Of a stretch of 64,000 nucleotides of DNA, positions 40,099 to 56,496 are shown piece after piece. Position numbers and translations under genes: made by a program. The DNA comes from Nocardioides humilatus. Its GTDB lineage: Bacteria > Actinomycetota > Actinomycetes > Propionibacteriales > Nocardioidaceae. The notes beneath the pieces were generated by a model, which was given only the letters and a program-made list of their open reading frames with translations, had not been told where the DNA came from and ran no database searches. The DNA lies in assembly GCF_008373755.1 (NCBI RefSeq), contig NZ_VUJV01000003.1:1116001-1180000 (forward strand), given 5' to 3'. The first letter of the stretch is position 1, and each line of letters starts with the position of its first letter.

Positions 40099-40974
40099 CT
40101 AGCGACGGGCGGCGGCGAGGGCGGCAGCCACGAGGCTGCTGACCTCTCGCCGACCGGCACCGAGCTCCGCCAGCGGTACCCACTCGGCGGCGTCGGTCGT
40201 GCCGTCGACCTCGACGACCTGCGGCTCGACGCCCTCGGGCACGGTGGCCCGGTAGACGATCCGGATCGCGTGGAAGTCCTCGCGCCGACCGTTGGGCGCC
40301 TCGCCGGTGAAGTGGTGGTCGTCGACGGTGAGGAGGTCGCCGACGGTGCCGTCGAGGCCGCACTCCTCGTGCAGCTCGCGCACCACGGTCGCCGCGGGCG
40401 ACTCGCCGTGATCGACCCCGCCGCCCGGCAAGGTCCACACCCCCGGGTGCGGGCCGAGCACGGAGTTGCGGGTCAGCAGCAGCGCGCCATCGCGCTCGAC
40501 GTAGGCGTAGGCCGCGACCCGCTGGCGCTGGTGCGGCATGAGCACGCCGAGTGCCTCACCGACCAGGCTGACCGTCGGCACGCTGCCGTCGAGCACCGCC
40601 GACAACGGCTTCCAGGCGGCCTCGACCGTCGACCCGTCGACCTCCACGACGTGAGGCTCCGGCGCATCGGCGGCCACCCACCCGTCATAGACGATCCGCA
40701 CGGAGTGGGCGTCGACCCGACGGCCGCGCCGCCAGGTGTCCTCGAGGTGCATCGAGAAGACGTGGGCGCTCACGCCGACCTCGGCCTCCAGGCCGGTCTC
40801 CTCGTGGATCTCGCGCACGACGGCCGCGCGCGGGTCCTCGCCGTGGTCGACCCCGCCGCCGGGCAGGGTCCAGAGCTCGTGTTTCGTGACGCGCTCGGAG
40901 AGTCGGCTCAGCAGGATCTCGTCGCCGCGCACGATGACGGCGTACGCCGCCAACCGCTGCACCCGCTGCCCCAT
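40099..40974 (-). CDS. Double-Nudix hydrolase
   Basis: The 291-residue protein has two Nudix domains in tandem. The motif in the first is GGGVDHGEDPRAAVVREIHEETGL, and in the second GGGVDHGESPAATVVRELHEECGL. Both keep the metal-binding REIHEE/RELHEE core, so both sites may be active. Substrates (nucleoside diphosphates linked to X) are not known. ATG 40974 is preceded by GGAGGAGTC, which decides the start against the longer open frame. It lies 27 nt after the geranylgeranyl-reductase-family gene and may be co-transcribed. Confidence 0.85.
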   Translation of the reverse strand: MGQRVQRLAAYAVIVRGDEILLSRLSERVTKHELWTLPGGGVDHGEDPRAAVVREIHEETGLEAEVGVSAHVFSMHLEDTWRRGRRVDAHSVRIVYDGWVAADAPEPHVVEVDGSTVEAAWKPLSAVLDGSVPTVSLVGEALGVLMPHQRQRVAAYAYVERDGALLLTRNSVLGPHPGVWTLPGGGVDHGESPAATVVRELHEECGLDGTVGDLLTVDDHHFTGEAPNGRREDFHAIRIVYRATVPEGVEPQVVEVDGTTDAAEWVPLAELGAGRREVSSLVAAALAAARR

Positions 40975-41000
40975 GACTCCTCCTCGATCGACCACCCTAG

Positions 41001-42260
41001 TCAGGAGAACGGGGGGCGCGCATCGCGGGCGAGGGACTTGCGACCGGCCCACCGCCACACCCGTGCGGAGCGGTCGCGGTCCTCGTCGGTGACCAAATTG
41101 CCCATCCAGCGCAGCGCGAGGGTCATCAGCAGGTCCGAGCGCATGCCGACCGGTCCGAGGGCGGGCAGCAGCCGTGGCACGGTCACGAGCCCCGCGAGCC
41201 GCCGCGCGATGGAGAACGACTCGCCGTAGTGCTCGCGGAGCACGGCCGGCCAGACGATGGCCAGATCGCTGTGCGGCTGCTCGGTCATCAGCTCAGCGAT
41301 CCACCGGCCCGTCTCCAGGCCGTAGTCGATGCCCTCGCCGTTGAGCGGGTTGACGCAGGCTGCGGCGTCGCCGATCAGCGCCCAGTTGGGTCCGGCGACG
41401 TTGGACACCGCGCCGCCCATCGGCAGCAGCGCCGAGGCCTCGGCGCGCAGGTCGCCCTCCAGCTGGAACTCGTCGCGGACCTGGTCGAAGTAGAGGCGCA
41501 TCAGCGGCTTGATCGCCACCTCAGCGGGCCGCTTCGCGGTCGCGAGGGTGCCGGCGCCGATGTTCACCTCGCCAGTGCCGAGCGGGAAGATCCAGCCGTA
41601 GCCCGACAGCACCTTGCCGCCCTCGTCACGCAGCTCGAGGTGCGAGCTGATCCACGGGTCGTCGGACATGCCCGAGGAGACGTAGGCCCGCCCGGCGACG
41701 CCGTAGACGGTGTCGCGGTGCCACTCACGGCCGAGCAGCTTGCCGAGCGGCGAACGCACCCCGTCGGCGACCACGAGCCGCTCGCACTGGATCTCGAACC
41801 GCTCTCCCCCACGCGAACCCTGCGCGAAAACGACAGCCGCGACCCGACCGCCCTCCATGCGTACGTCGACCGCACGTGCGCCGTCGATGCAGGTCGCGCC
41901 CGCCTTGATGGCCGTCGTGCGGAGGTAGTCGTCGAGCTCGGTGCGGGCGATCGCGCTGCCCCAGCTGGGCAGGTGCCCGCCGGGCCAGTCGAGGTAGAGC
42001 TTCTGCCCGAAGCCGTGCGCGCGCAGACCCTGGTTGACCGTGTGGGCGCGCACCCAGTCGGTCAGGCCGAGCTTCTCGAGCTCGTGGATCGCGCGCGGCG
42101 TCAGCCCGTCGCCGCAGGTCTTGTCGCGCGGGAAGACCGCCGCGTCGGTGAGGATCACGTCCGCGCCGAGGCGCGCCGCCCACGCCGCGGCGGAGGAGCC
42201 CGCGGGCCCCGCGCCGACGACGAGCACGTCAGTGCGCTGCGGAGTGGTCATGTCACCCAT
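41001..42260 (-). CDS. Geranylgeranyl-reductase-family FAD enzyme (menaquinone reductase-like)
   Basis: The 419-residue protein has the FAD motif VVGAGPAGSSAAAWAARLG, then FPRDKTCGDGLTPRAI near residue 47, the family signature. A second FAD patch WALIGDAAACVNPLNGEGIDYGLETG is present. These enzymes saturate isoprenoid chains. In Mycobacterium, MenJ (Rv0561c) reduces one isoprene unit of menaquinone, the likely role in an actinobacterium that uses menaquinone. The start could be ATG 42260 or ATG 42251; neither has a strong SD. Confidence 0.88.
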   Translation of the reverse strand: MGDMTTPQRTDVLVVGAGPAGSSAAAWAARLGADVILTDAAVFPRDKTCGDGLTPRAIHELEKLGLTDWVRAHTVNQGLRAHGFGQKLYLDWPGGHLPSWGSAIARTELDDYLRTTAIKAGATCIDGARAVDVRMEGGRVAAVVFAQGSRGGERFEIQCERLVVADGVRSPLGKLLGREWHRDTVYGVAGRAYVSSGMSDDPWISSHLELRDEGGKVLSGYGWIFPLGTGEVNIGAGTLATAKRPAEVAIKPLMRLYFDQVRDEFQLEGDLRAEASALLPMGGAVSNVAGPNWALIGDAAACVNPLNGEGIDYGLETGRWIAELMTEQPHSDLAIVWPAVLREHYGESFSIARRLAGLVTVPRLLPALGPVGMRSDLLMTLALRWMGNLVTDEDRDRSARVWRWAGRKSLARDARPPFS

Positions 42261-42285
42261 TCTCTCAGGAGGTCAGAAAGCACGA

Positions 42286-42315
42286 GGCCCCGCCCACCTC
42301 TCGGTGGACGGGGCC
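42286..42315 (-). terminator. Terminator downstream of rpoC
   Basis: Arms 42286-42298 and 42303-42315 form a 13-bp GC-rich stem with a 4-nt loop and one mismatch. The stretch after it on the minus strand (CTCGTGCTTT) has only a short T-run. It starts 17 nt after the rpoC stop codon. Confidence 0.7.
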
Positions 42316-42331
42316 GCGCGTCGAGCATCGA

Positions 42332-46186
<3,855 letters not shown>

Positions 46187-46273
46187 GATGGCTGCTGTCC
46201 TTCGTTTGTTCTTTGAAAGTGAGGCTGGGGACTTCAGGGTGGCGACGCGCCCGAGGGCGCGCCGCCATCACCG

Positions 46274-49756
<3,483 letters not shown>

Positions 49757-49854
49757 GAGTTGTCCTTCGACGGGTTCGCTCTCTAATGGCGCCTCCCACC
49801 ACACGACGGCCACCGGGTAGGCCGAAGCGCATCTGAGGGCAGGCGCAATGCGCC

Positions 49855-49883
49855 ACGATACACGAAAACAGGGCGCCAACCAA
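49855..49883 (-). promoter_or_regulatory. rpoB promoter
   Basis: On the minus strand TTGGTT (49883-49878), a 17-nt spacer and TATCGT (49860-49855) fit a housekeeping promoter. They are about 100 nt before the TTG start. The mce operon upstream ends at 50007, so rpoBC can be expressed on its own. The rest of 49757-50006 holds nothing else I can name. Confidence 0.5.
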
Positions 49884-50006
49884 TAGCAGCAACCACCCGC
49901 CGGCCTTTACTTTCCCTGACCGGGGACGAGCCCTTCCGAGAGTGTGCTGTTTCGACCCTTCCCCGTCAAGCGCAGGTACGGCGCGCCGCGGGCTCCGCTG
50001 GGCCGC

Positions 50007-50912
50007 TCAGTCGCAGTCGGCCTGGATGCAGATGTCGTCGATCAACCAGTTGCCGCCCTCGTTGAGCATGGTCAGGGTCGCCCATTCCCGCAGCACCTGC
50101 GAGGCGGCGTCGCCCTTCTGGCTCTCCTGGTCGATGAAGACGACGACCGTGGCCTTGTCGCCAGCGGGCGAGACCCGGGTCAGGCCCGTGGCGGGAGCAA
50201 CGGCCGTGACCACGGCCTTCGCGGCGACGATCTGGTCGCGGAGGGTCTGTTCGCCGTCAGGCTTGTCGGCGAAGAACTCCGCCCGCTCGGCCGCGAATCC
50301 CTCGGTCAGGAAGCTCGCTGCGTCACTGATGTCTTGGTCGATGGTGCGGTAGTCGTAGCCGAGGACGGCGGGGATCGCTCGCTCGGCCGCGGCCTCCGCT
50401 GCCCGGCCGTCCTTCTCCGCGGTGGACGCGTCGTCGGCCGTCGACTTCGGTGAGTCGCCACCCAGGCTGCCCGGCCACGTGAGCACCACGATCATCAGCA
50501 CCAGGCTGACCACCGCTGCGGCAGCGGCGACCAGCAACGGCCAGGCCGCTGCCTCCCGTGGCGCAGGCGCCGGAGCCGGGTCCACCGTGGCCGTGGGCGC
50601 GGGCTCCGTGGTGACCGGGGCGGTCTTCTCCAGGACGACCGGCTCGTCGACCTCGACGGGGTCGTCCTCCTGGGACTCGTCCTCGACGGGCTCGTCCTCG
50701 ACGGGCTCGTCCTCGACCCGGGCGCTCGCGAGCTCAGCGTCGTAGGCGGCGCGCTTGCCCTCGTCGAGCAGGACGGCGGCCGCGTCGTTGTAGGCGCGGA
50801 ACCGGCGGTCGGTCGGGTCGAGGTCGGCCACCGCCGACTTCCACGCGGCGCGGATCTCCTCGACGGTCGCCGTCTCCTCGACATCGAGGAGGTCGTAGTA
50901 GCTGACGCTCAC
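50007..50912 (-). CDS. Mce-associated protein with degenerate J-domain
   Basis: The 301-residue protein starts with a J-domain-like segment (about 4-62; YYDLLDVEETATVEEIRAAW and FRAYNDAAAVLLDEGKRAAYD). The HPD loop needed to stimulate DnaK is missing; ADLDPTDRR stands there. An acidic linker with a tandem VEDEP repeat follows, then one membrane helix (about residues 122-145). The exported C-terminal domain of about 150 residues is of the Mce-associated membrane protein (Mas) type. It overlaps the preceding Mas gene (GTGA) and ends the operon. It may stabilise the Mce complex; no chaperone activity can be claimed. Confidence 0.8.
   Translation of the reverse strand: MSVSYYDLLDVEETATVEEIRAAWKSAVADLDPTDRRFRAYNDAAAVLLDEGKRAAYDAELASARVEDEPVEDEPVEDESQEDDPVEVDEPVVLEKTAPVTTEPAPTATVDPAPAPAPREAAAWPLLVAAAAAVVSLVLMIVVLTWPGSLGGDSPKSTADDASTAEKDGRAAEAAAERAIPAVLGYDYRTIDQDISDAASFLTEGFAAERAEFFADKPDGEQTLRDQIVAAKAVVTAVAPATGLTRVSPAGDKATVVVFIDQESQKGDAASQVLREWATLTMLNEGGNWLIDDICIQADCD
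50680..50709. repeat. 15-nt tandem repeat in the acidic linker
   Basis: TCCTCGACGGGCTCG occurs twice in a row, with part of a third unit to about 50717. It encodes the repeated VEDEP of the linker. Such a repeat could vary in copy number between strains. Confidence 0.75.
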
Positions 50913-51661
50913 TGCTCGCCCTCCGTCGACTCGGTGGTCGGGGTGGTCGGCGCGGTCGGGCTGTCCGAGGGAGTCTCCGTGCCCTGGTCGCTCGGCACCT
51001 GCTCGGGGACCTGCGGCTGGGCGAACGAGGGCTGGCCGTCGTCGACATCGTCGAAGTCGTCGATCAGCCAGGTGCCGTTGACCTTCACCAGGTCGATCTC
51101 GTAACGGAACGCCTTGGCGCCGGTCGAGAGCTGGCCCTGGTCGTCGCCCTCAGGCGGGGCCGTCGTCTCGCCGTCGCCCTTCTCGCCGTCCTTGTCGTAG
51201 GGCAAGAACTGCTCGATCGTGCCGGCGACGAGGACCGATGCGGAGTCGTCGTCCTGCGACGCCACTCCGACGGCATAGACCGTGCCGACGCTGGAGACAC
51301 CCAGCTGGGCCACGGTCTTCTCGGGGAGCTGGAGGAAGTCCTTGAAGAGGTCGGCGAACTTCGGGCTCATCAGCTCGCTCACCTCGGCGTAGGCCGGGAG
51401 GTGCCCCTCCTCGTCGAGCATCGAGGGGTCGTAGGTGTTGAAGCGGGTGGCGAACTCGCGGGAGACGCTGAGCAGCTCCTCGCGGTCCTTGACCTCCGCG
51501 GTGGCCGGTACCGCGTCGTCCTTCAACGACTGCAGCTTGTCGCCGAAGCTGTCGCCGGAGCCGCGCGTGAAGACCACGAGGGCGGTCACCCCCAGGCACA
51601 CGACGACGACCAGGACCAGCGACACGAGCAGTGCACGCCGGCGAACAGGCGTTGCGGTCAC
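50909..51661 (-). CDS. Mce-associated membrane protein
   Basis: The 250-residue protein has a short cytoplasmic N terminus (VTATPVRRR), one membrane helix (LLVSLVLVVVVCLGVTALVV) and an exported domain. That domain includes the pattern SREFATRFNTYDP and ends with a Thr/Pro/Glu-rich tail. The fold matches Mas proteins, which accompany Mce operons in mycobacteria and stabilise the transporter. GTG 51661 overlaps the MceF stop (GTGA). No catalytic residues are expected. Confidence 0.85.
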   Translation of the reverse strand: MTATPVRRRALLVSLVLVVVVCLGVTALVVFTRGSGDSFGDKLQSLKDDAVPATAEVKDREELLSVSREFATRFNTYDPSMLDEEGHLPAYAEVSELMSPKFADLFKDFLQLPEKTVAQLGVSSVGTVYAVGVASQDDDSASVLVAGTIEQFLPYDKDGEKGDGETTAPPEGDDQGQLSTGAKAFRYEIDLVKVNGTWLIDDFDDVDDGQPSFAQPQVPEQVPSDQGTETPSDSPTAPTTPTTESTEGEQ

Positions 51662-52953
51662 TCCTGGGCGTCCAGCAGTGGGTTGAGGTAGAGCCACTTC
51701 CATGAGTCCTCTCCGAGCGGCGGCTGCGCCACGCTACCGCTCGGTGCCAAGGAGGCCGCACGGCCTCCCCACTGGAACTGGCCGGACTGCGGGTCGTAGG
51801 CGCCGAGCACCTTCTGGCCGTGCCGGGCAGCACCCTGGAGGTCGGGGCTCACCCGCGGCAGGTTCTGGTAGCCACGGGGGTTGCTCTTGGTCGGCGGCTC
51901 GGTGCACTTGACGTCGAGGTTCATCGGGATGTCGGCACGGTCGTTGGGACCGCGAGTGACGGTGCCTTCATAACCCTTGTGGCAGACCGGCGTCGTCGTG
52001 ATGATCAGGCCGATGTGAGCGTCGTAGAGGCCCGTGTCGGCGCTCTTCGCGGTGACGCCGAACGAGCCCTCGAGGAGGATCGGGTAGGCGATGAAGAGGG
52101 TCTTGATGCCCGCGATGTTGGCGTTGAAGACCCGCCCCGTGGTCACCACGTTGTTGAGCAGGTCGGACAGCTCGGCCTCGTTCTGCTCCAGGAAGGTCCG
52201 CAGCTGGTTGGCGGTGAACGAACCCGAGTCGATGACCTTGCGCAGGTCCTTGTCGGACCCGACCATCGCTCGGGTGAAGACGCGCAGCTGGGTCGCGAAC
52301 GTCCGGAGCGAGCCCTCGGAGTCGACCTGCGTCTGGAGCACCGTGTTGGAGTCACGGATCAGCGCGGTCGTGATGTCGAAGTTGTCGTTGGCGGCCTCGA
52401 TGAACGAGTTGCCGGTGTCGATGATCTTCTGCAGGTCATCGCCCGTGCCGTTGAAGGCCACGCCGAGCTCGCGCACGGTGGTCCTGAGCGAGTCGCGGTC
52501 GACGCTCGACACCGTCGCTGCAAGATCGGCCAGGAGCTTCTCGGTCTGGATCGGGGTGGCGACGTCGGTGATCTCCGAGCCGTCCTTGAGGTAGGGCCCG
52601 TCGTCGGTGTTGGGCTGGAGCTCGACGTACTGCTCACCCACCGCCGATCGGTTGCCGACCAGCGCCCGGGTGTCGGCGGGGATCTTGTCCCACTCGTTGT
52701 CGATCTCGAGCTCGACGTCGACGCCGTCGTCGGTCAGCTCCAGGTCGCTGACCTGACCGATGCGCACCCCGCGGTAGGTCACCTCGCCGCCGGCGAAGAT
52801 GCCGCCGGACTCGGGGTAGTGCGCGACCACGGTGTAGCTCTTGTCGAAGATCACCCGGTCGAGCTTCGCGTAGCGCGCGCCCACGAAGGAGACACCCAGC
52901 AGCGTGATGATCGCGAACGCGAGCAGCTGGACCTTCGTGCGACGAGTGATCAC
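51658..52953 (-). CDS. mceF: MCE-family protein, sixth of the operon (MceF position)
   Basis: The 431-residue protein has an N-terminal membrane anchor (VQLLAFAIITLLGVSFVG). The MCE/MlaD domain (about 38-115) contains GGIFAGGEVTYRGVRIGQV and GNRSAVGEQYVELQP. A long helical region (about 130-280) forms the needle-like channel, with a Pro-rich tail. It joins the other MCE subunits in a hetero-hexamer that carries lipids across the envelope. GTG overlaps the mceE stop. The substrate is not known. Confidence 0.92.
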   Translation of the reverse strand: MITRRTKVQLLAFAIITLLGVSFVGARYAKLDRVIFDKSYTVVAHYPESGGIFAGGEVTYRGVRIGQVSDLELTDDGVDVELEIDNEWDKIPADTRALVGNRSAVGEQYVELQPNTDDGPYLKDGSEITDVATPIQTEKLLADLAATVSSVDRDSLRTTVRELGVAFNGTGDDLQKIIDTGNSFIEAANDNFDITTALIRDSNTVLQTQVDSEGSLRTFATQLRVFTRAMVGSDKDLRKVIDSGSFTANQLRTFLEQNEAELSDLLNNVVTTGRVFNANIAGIKTLFIAYPILLEGSFGVTAKSADTGLYDAHIGLIITTTPVCHKGYEGTVTRGPNDRADIPMNLDVKCTEPPTKSNPRGYQNLPRVSPDLQGAARHGQKVLGAYDPQSGQFQWGGRAASLAPSGSVAQPPLGEDSWKWLYLNPLLDAQE

Positions 52954-54377
52954 TGCGCCACCTCACGTCCGGTCACGGGCGCGGCCAGGAAGAGCGCGAG
53001 GCCAGCGTCGTCGCCGTACTTGCCGTTCCAACGCTCGAGCGACTCGCCGGTCAGGCTCGGCGCCGGTCGCGGCAGTACGCCGCCGAGGTTGCCGACGACC
53101 CCGTCGAGCAGGTCGCTGATCACGGTGCCCTGGTCGGAGGCCTCACCGTTGCGCGGCAGCAGGCCGCACAGCACCGGCAGGTTGACCGCGTCACACACCT
53201 CGTCGAGGAGGAAGTCAGGCAGCCGTGCGCAGGCGGCCGGGTCGGGCGGGGTCTTCAGGCAGTTCTGGATCGCCGTCTGCACGCCGTGGCACAGGTTGTT
53301 GAGGTCGAGCAGGTCGTCGAGCGGGGTGTTGTCGGGCAGCTCGTTGAACGGGATGCACAAGATGTCGGGCAGCGTCAGGTTGTTGAGGTCGAGGTCGAGG
53401 TTGATCCCGAGGTTGACGTAGTCACCGAAGTGCAGGTTGCGAGCGACCGCCGGATCGCGACCGATGACGTCGTCACCGAACGGGAACAGGTAGAAGATGT
53501 GCAGCGCGTCGACGAAGCTCTGGCCCGCGTTGTTGAGCTGGGTCAGCACCGGGTTGAGCTGCTGCAGCGCGGTGATCGTCGAGTCCTTGGTCTCGTTGAT
53601 CACCCGGACACCGACGCTGCTGAGCCGGTTGAGGCCCTGCAGCATCTTGACGAGGTCCTCGCGCTGACGGCTGATCGAGTCGAGGGCGCTGGGCAGCATC
53701 TCCAGTGCGTTGTCGATGCTGCCCTGCTGCTCCCGGGCCTCGAGGGCGAGGCGGTTGAGCGAGTCGATCGCGTTGACGATGTCGGCCTTGCGGTCGTCGA
53801 GCTGGCTCATCAGCGACTGCACCTGGGTGAGCACCGAACGTGCGGAGTCCTCACGACCCTCGAGCGCGTTGTTGAGCTCCTTGGTGATCGTCTTGAGCTG
53901 GGCGACGCCGCCGCCGTTGAGCAGCAGGCTGAGCGCGCCAAGGACCTCTTCGACCTCAGGGTTGCGGCCGGTGTCCTCGAGCGGGATCACGTCATTGTCG
54001 CCGAGCAGCTCACCGGACGCGCCCGACGGCGGAGCCTGCAGCGAGACGAACTTCTCGCCGAGGAGGCTGGTCTGGCGGATCGTGGCCAAGGCGTTGTCGG
54101 GCAGACCGGTGTCGTTGCGCAGCTCGACCGTGACGACAGCGGTGTAGCCGTCGAGCTCCACGTCACTCACCTGGCCGACCGTCACGTCGGCGACCTTCAC
54201 CGACGACTTGGGCACGAGGTCCAGCACGTCGGCGAACTCGATCTTGACCTTGATCGGGTCGTCACCGACGTCAGCGCCACCCGGGAGCGGCATCTTGTAG
54301 ACGTCGAAGTCGCAGCCCGACAGCAGCAGCGCACCCGCGAGGAGTGCGGCGCCAGCGCGCATCCGACGGCGGGTCAT
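52950..54377 (-). CDS. mceE: MCE-family lipoprotein (MceE position)
   Basis: The 475-residue protein has a lipoprotein signal: LLAGALLLSGCDFD gives the lipobox LSGC (Cys about 22). MCE domain (about 40-120; VPKSSVKVADVTVGQVSDVEL and RQTSLLGEKFVSLQAP), then long coiled helices to about 300. The fifth MCE protein is a lipoprotein in mycobacterial operons (LprK-like), which this matches. ATG 54377 follows GGAGGT with good spacing and overlaps the mceD stop (ATGA). The C-terminal 170 residues have Cys pairs, probably disulfides. Confidence 0.93.
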   Translation of the reverse strand: MTRRRMRAGAALLAGALLLSGCDFDVYKMPLPGGADVGDDPIKVKIEFADVLDLVPKSSVKVADVTVGQVSDVELDGYTAVVTVELRNDTGLPDNALATIRQTSLLGEKFVSLQAPPSGASGELLGDNDVIPLEDTGRNPEVEEVLGALSLLLNGGGVAQLKTITKELNNALEGREDSARSVLTQVQSLMSQLDDRKADIVNAIDSLNRLALEAREQQGSIDNALEMLPSALDSISRQREDLVKMLQGLNRLSSVGVRVINETKDSTITALQQLNPVLTQLNNAGQSFVDALHIFYLFPFGDDVIGRDPAVARNLHFGDYVNLGINLDLDLNNLTLPDILCIPFNELPDNTPLDDLLDLNNLCHGVQTAIQNCLKTPPDPAACARLPDFLLDEVCDAVNLPVLCGLLPRNGEASDQGTVISDLLDGVVGNLGGVLPRPAPSLTGESLERWNGKYGDDAGLALFLAAPVTGREVAQ

Positions 54378-55519
54378 CGGGATACCTCCACGAGGCCGTT
54401 GAGCGACGGGTCGAAGGGCAGGGACTTCACGCGCTCTCCTGCACCGGCGCCGAAGGGCGCGTTGCGCGGCAGCAGGCCGCCGATGATGTCGCAGATCGCG
54501 CCGTCGGGGTCGTCGGCCGCGATCAGCGAGCACAGCAGGGTGCCCGGGTCGCTGCCGATCTGGCTGAGCAGGTTGCCGATGTTGGCGTTGGAGTCGAGCG
54601 TGCCGGTCTGCGGGTTGTAGCCCAGGCCCAGGTTGTTGAGGGCGAGCGGGCCGGCGCGCAGGATCGTGTTGAGGTCGTCGCGACGACGGACCAGCACCTT
54701 GGCCACCCGGTTGATGCCACGGATGCTGCGGCTCAACGAGGCACGGTTCTCCTGGACGAAGCCGCCGACCACGTCGAGCGCCGTACCGAGGTTGTTCAGC
54801 GCCGAGGAGAGGTCGTCGCTCTCGCTCGACAGCAGCTCCGAGACGTCACCGAGCGACTCGTTGAACCGTCGCACCGTGCTGTCGTTGTCGGCCAACGTCT
54901 TGATGAAGGACTCCAGCCGCTCCGCAGAGGAGAAGAGCTCTTCCTTGTTGTCGTCGAGCGTGCTGCTCAGGTCGCCGAAGTTCTCGATGGTCTTCTTGAA
55001 GTTGGCGCCCTGGCCACCGAAGTTGCGAGCCGTCTGCTCGAGCAGGTCGGTGAGCGCACCGTTGCGGTTGGCGCCGTTGGGGCCGAGCGCGACGGTCAGC
55101 TTGTCGAGGCTTCCGTAGATCTCGTCGAGCTCGAGCGGGATCGCGGTGCGCTGGGCGTCGAGGACGGTGTTGTCAGCCAGCACGTCGCCGCCGGTGTAGG
55201 CCGGGGTGAGCTGGATGTAGCGGTCGCCGACGACCGACGGGGACACGATGACCGCCTTGGCGTCGGCGGGGATCTTGACGTCGTCGTCGTAGTGCATGAC
55301 GACCTTGACCTGGGTGCCCTGCGGAATGACTTCGTCGACCTTGCCGACCGGCACGCCGAGGACCCGCACGTCGCTGCCCTCGTAGACCGACACGGTGCGC
55401 GGGAAGTAGGCGGTGACCTTGTGGTCACCGCTGTTGCCGCCGAAGGCCCAGATGGTGCCGACCAGGAGAAGGGCACCGATCACGATCAGGGGCAGCGCGC
55501 GCTGCAGCTTCTCGCTCAT
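54374..55519 (-). CDS. mceD: MCE-family protein (MceD position)
   Basis: The 381-residue protein has an N-terminal membrane helix (LPLIVIGALLLVGTIWAF) and an MCE domain (about 32-115; VYEGSDVRVLGVPVGKVDEV and VVGDRYIQLTP). Helical needle segments (about 130-290) and a C-terminal tail follow. ATG 55519 is preceded by GGAGGT and overlaps the mceC stop. Fourth of six MCE subunits. Confidence 0.93.
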   Translation of the reverse strand: MSEKLQRALPLIVIGALLLVGTIWAFGGNSGDHKVTAYFPRTVSVYEGSDVRVLGVPVGKVDEVIPQGTQVKVVMHYDDDVKIPADAKAVIVSPSVVGDRYIQLTPAYTGGDVLADNTVLDAQRTAIPLELDEIYGSLDKLTVALGPNGANRNGALTDLLEQTARNFGGQGANFKKTIENFGDLSSTLDDNKEELFSSAERLESFIKTLADNDSTVRRFNESLGDVSELLSSESDDLSSALNNLGTALDVVGGFVQENRASLSRSIRGINRVAKVLVRRRDDLNTILRAGPLALNNLGLGYNPQTGTLDSNANIGNLLSQIGSDPGTLLCSLIAADDPDGAICDIIGGLLPRNAPFGAGAGERVKSLPFDPSLNGLVEVSR

Positions 55520-56496
55520 CCCACACCTCCACCAGGTCCGGGAATGGGCGGCAGGTTCGCGATGTAGGTGTCCCACCACGGACCGTTGCCGAAGACGTTG
55601 GCGAACTCGACGTAGAACGGCGCCAGCATCTTGAGCGACTCGTCGAGGTTGTCCTCGTTCTTGTTGATCACCGCGAGCACCGATTCGAGGTGCTGCAGCG
55701 CCGGCTTGAGGTCAGCGCGCGACTCGCGGACGAGGCCGGTGAGCTGCTCGCTGAGGTCGGAGGTCGCCACCAACAGGTTGTGGATCGCCTCGCGACGCTG
55801 GACCAGCGCGCGGAAGAGGACGTCGGCATCGCTCATCAGCCCGACGATGTCGTTGTCGCGGGCGTCGAGGACCGTCGAGACGCGCTCGAGGCTCTTGAGC
55901 AGCGAGTTGATCTGCTCGTCGCGGGACGCGATGACCTCGGAGAGCGCGGAGACACCCTCGAGCGCCGCACGGAACTCCTCGGGGGTGTTGCGCGTGAGGT
56001 CGGCGAGCGTCGTCAACGACTTGGCGAGCTGGTCGGTGTCGATGTCGGCCGAGGTCTCGGCGAGGCCGGAGAAAGCGTCGACCACGTTGAACGGCGACAT
56101 GGTGCGCTCGACTGGGATGACCCCTTCCTCCTTGAGCTCACCCTCACCGGCGGGCTCGATCGAGAGGAACATCGAGCCGAGGATCGTCTTGACCTTGATG
56201 GCCGCGCGGGTCTCGTCGCCGAGCGTGGCGTCGGTCTTGATCTTGAACCCGACCTTGACGTGACCGTCGTCGAGCTCGATCGAGTTGACCTTGCCGACCC
56301 GGACACCGGCCAGCCGGACCTCGTCGTTGACCTTGAGGCCGCCGGCTTCGTCGAACTCGGCGTAGTAGGTGTCGCCACCGCCGATCAGCGGCATGTCCTG
56401 GGCACGGAACGCGACCAGGAAGCCCAAGATCAGCACGGCGATGCTGACGAGGCCGATGATGACGGGATTGCGCTCCCGGAACGGCTTCATGCTCAT
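55516..56496 (-). CDS. mceC: MCE-family protein (MceC position)
   Basis: The 326-residue protein has a membrane anchor (VIIGLVSIAVLILGFLVAF) and an MCE domain (about 38-115; GLKVNDEVRLAGVRVGKVNS and VKTILGSMFLSIEPAG). A helical region to about 300 ends in a short Pro/Gly-rich C terminus. It starts at ATG 56496, which overlaps the mceB stop (ATGA); ATG 56490 is two codons later. It is the shortest MCE subunit of the set. Confidence 0.92.
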   Translation of the reverse strand: MSMKPFRERNPVIIGLVSIAVLILGFLVAFRAQDMPLIGGGDTYYAEFDEAGGLKVNDEVRLAGVRVGKVNSIELDDGHVKVGFKIKTDATLGDETRAAIKVKTILGSMFLSIEPAGEGELKEEGVIPVERTMSPFNVVDAFSGLAETSADIDTDQLAKSLTTLADLTRNTPEEFRAALEGVSALSEVIASRDEQINSLLKSLERVSTVLDARDNDIVGLMSDADVLFRALVQRREAIHNLLVATSDLSEQLTGLVRESRADLKPALQHLESVLAVINKNEDNLDESLKMLAPFYVEFANVFGNGPWWDTYIANLPPIPGPGGGVG

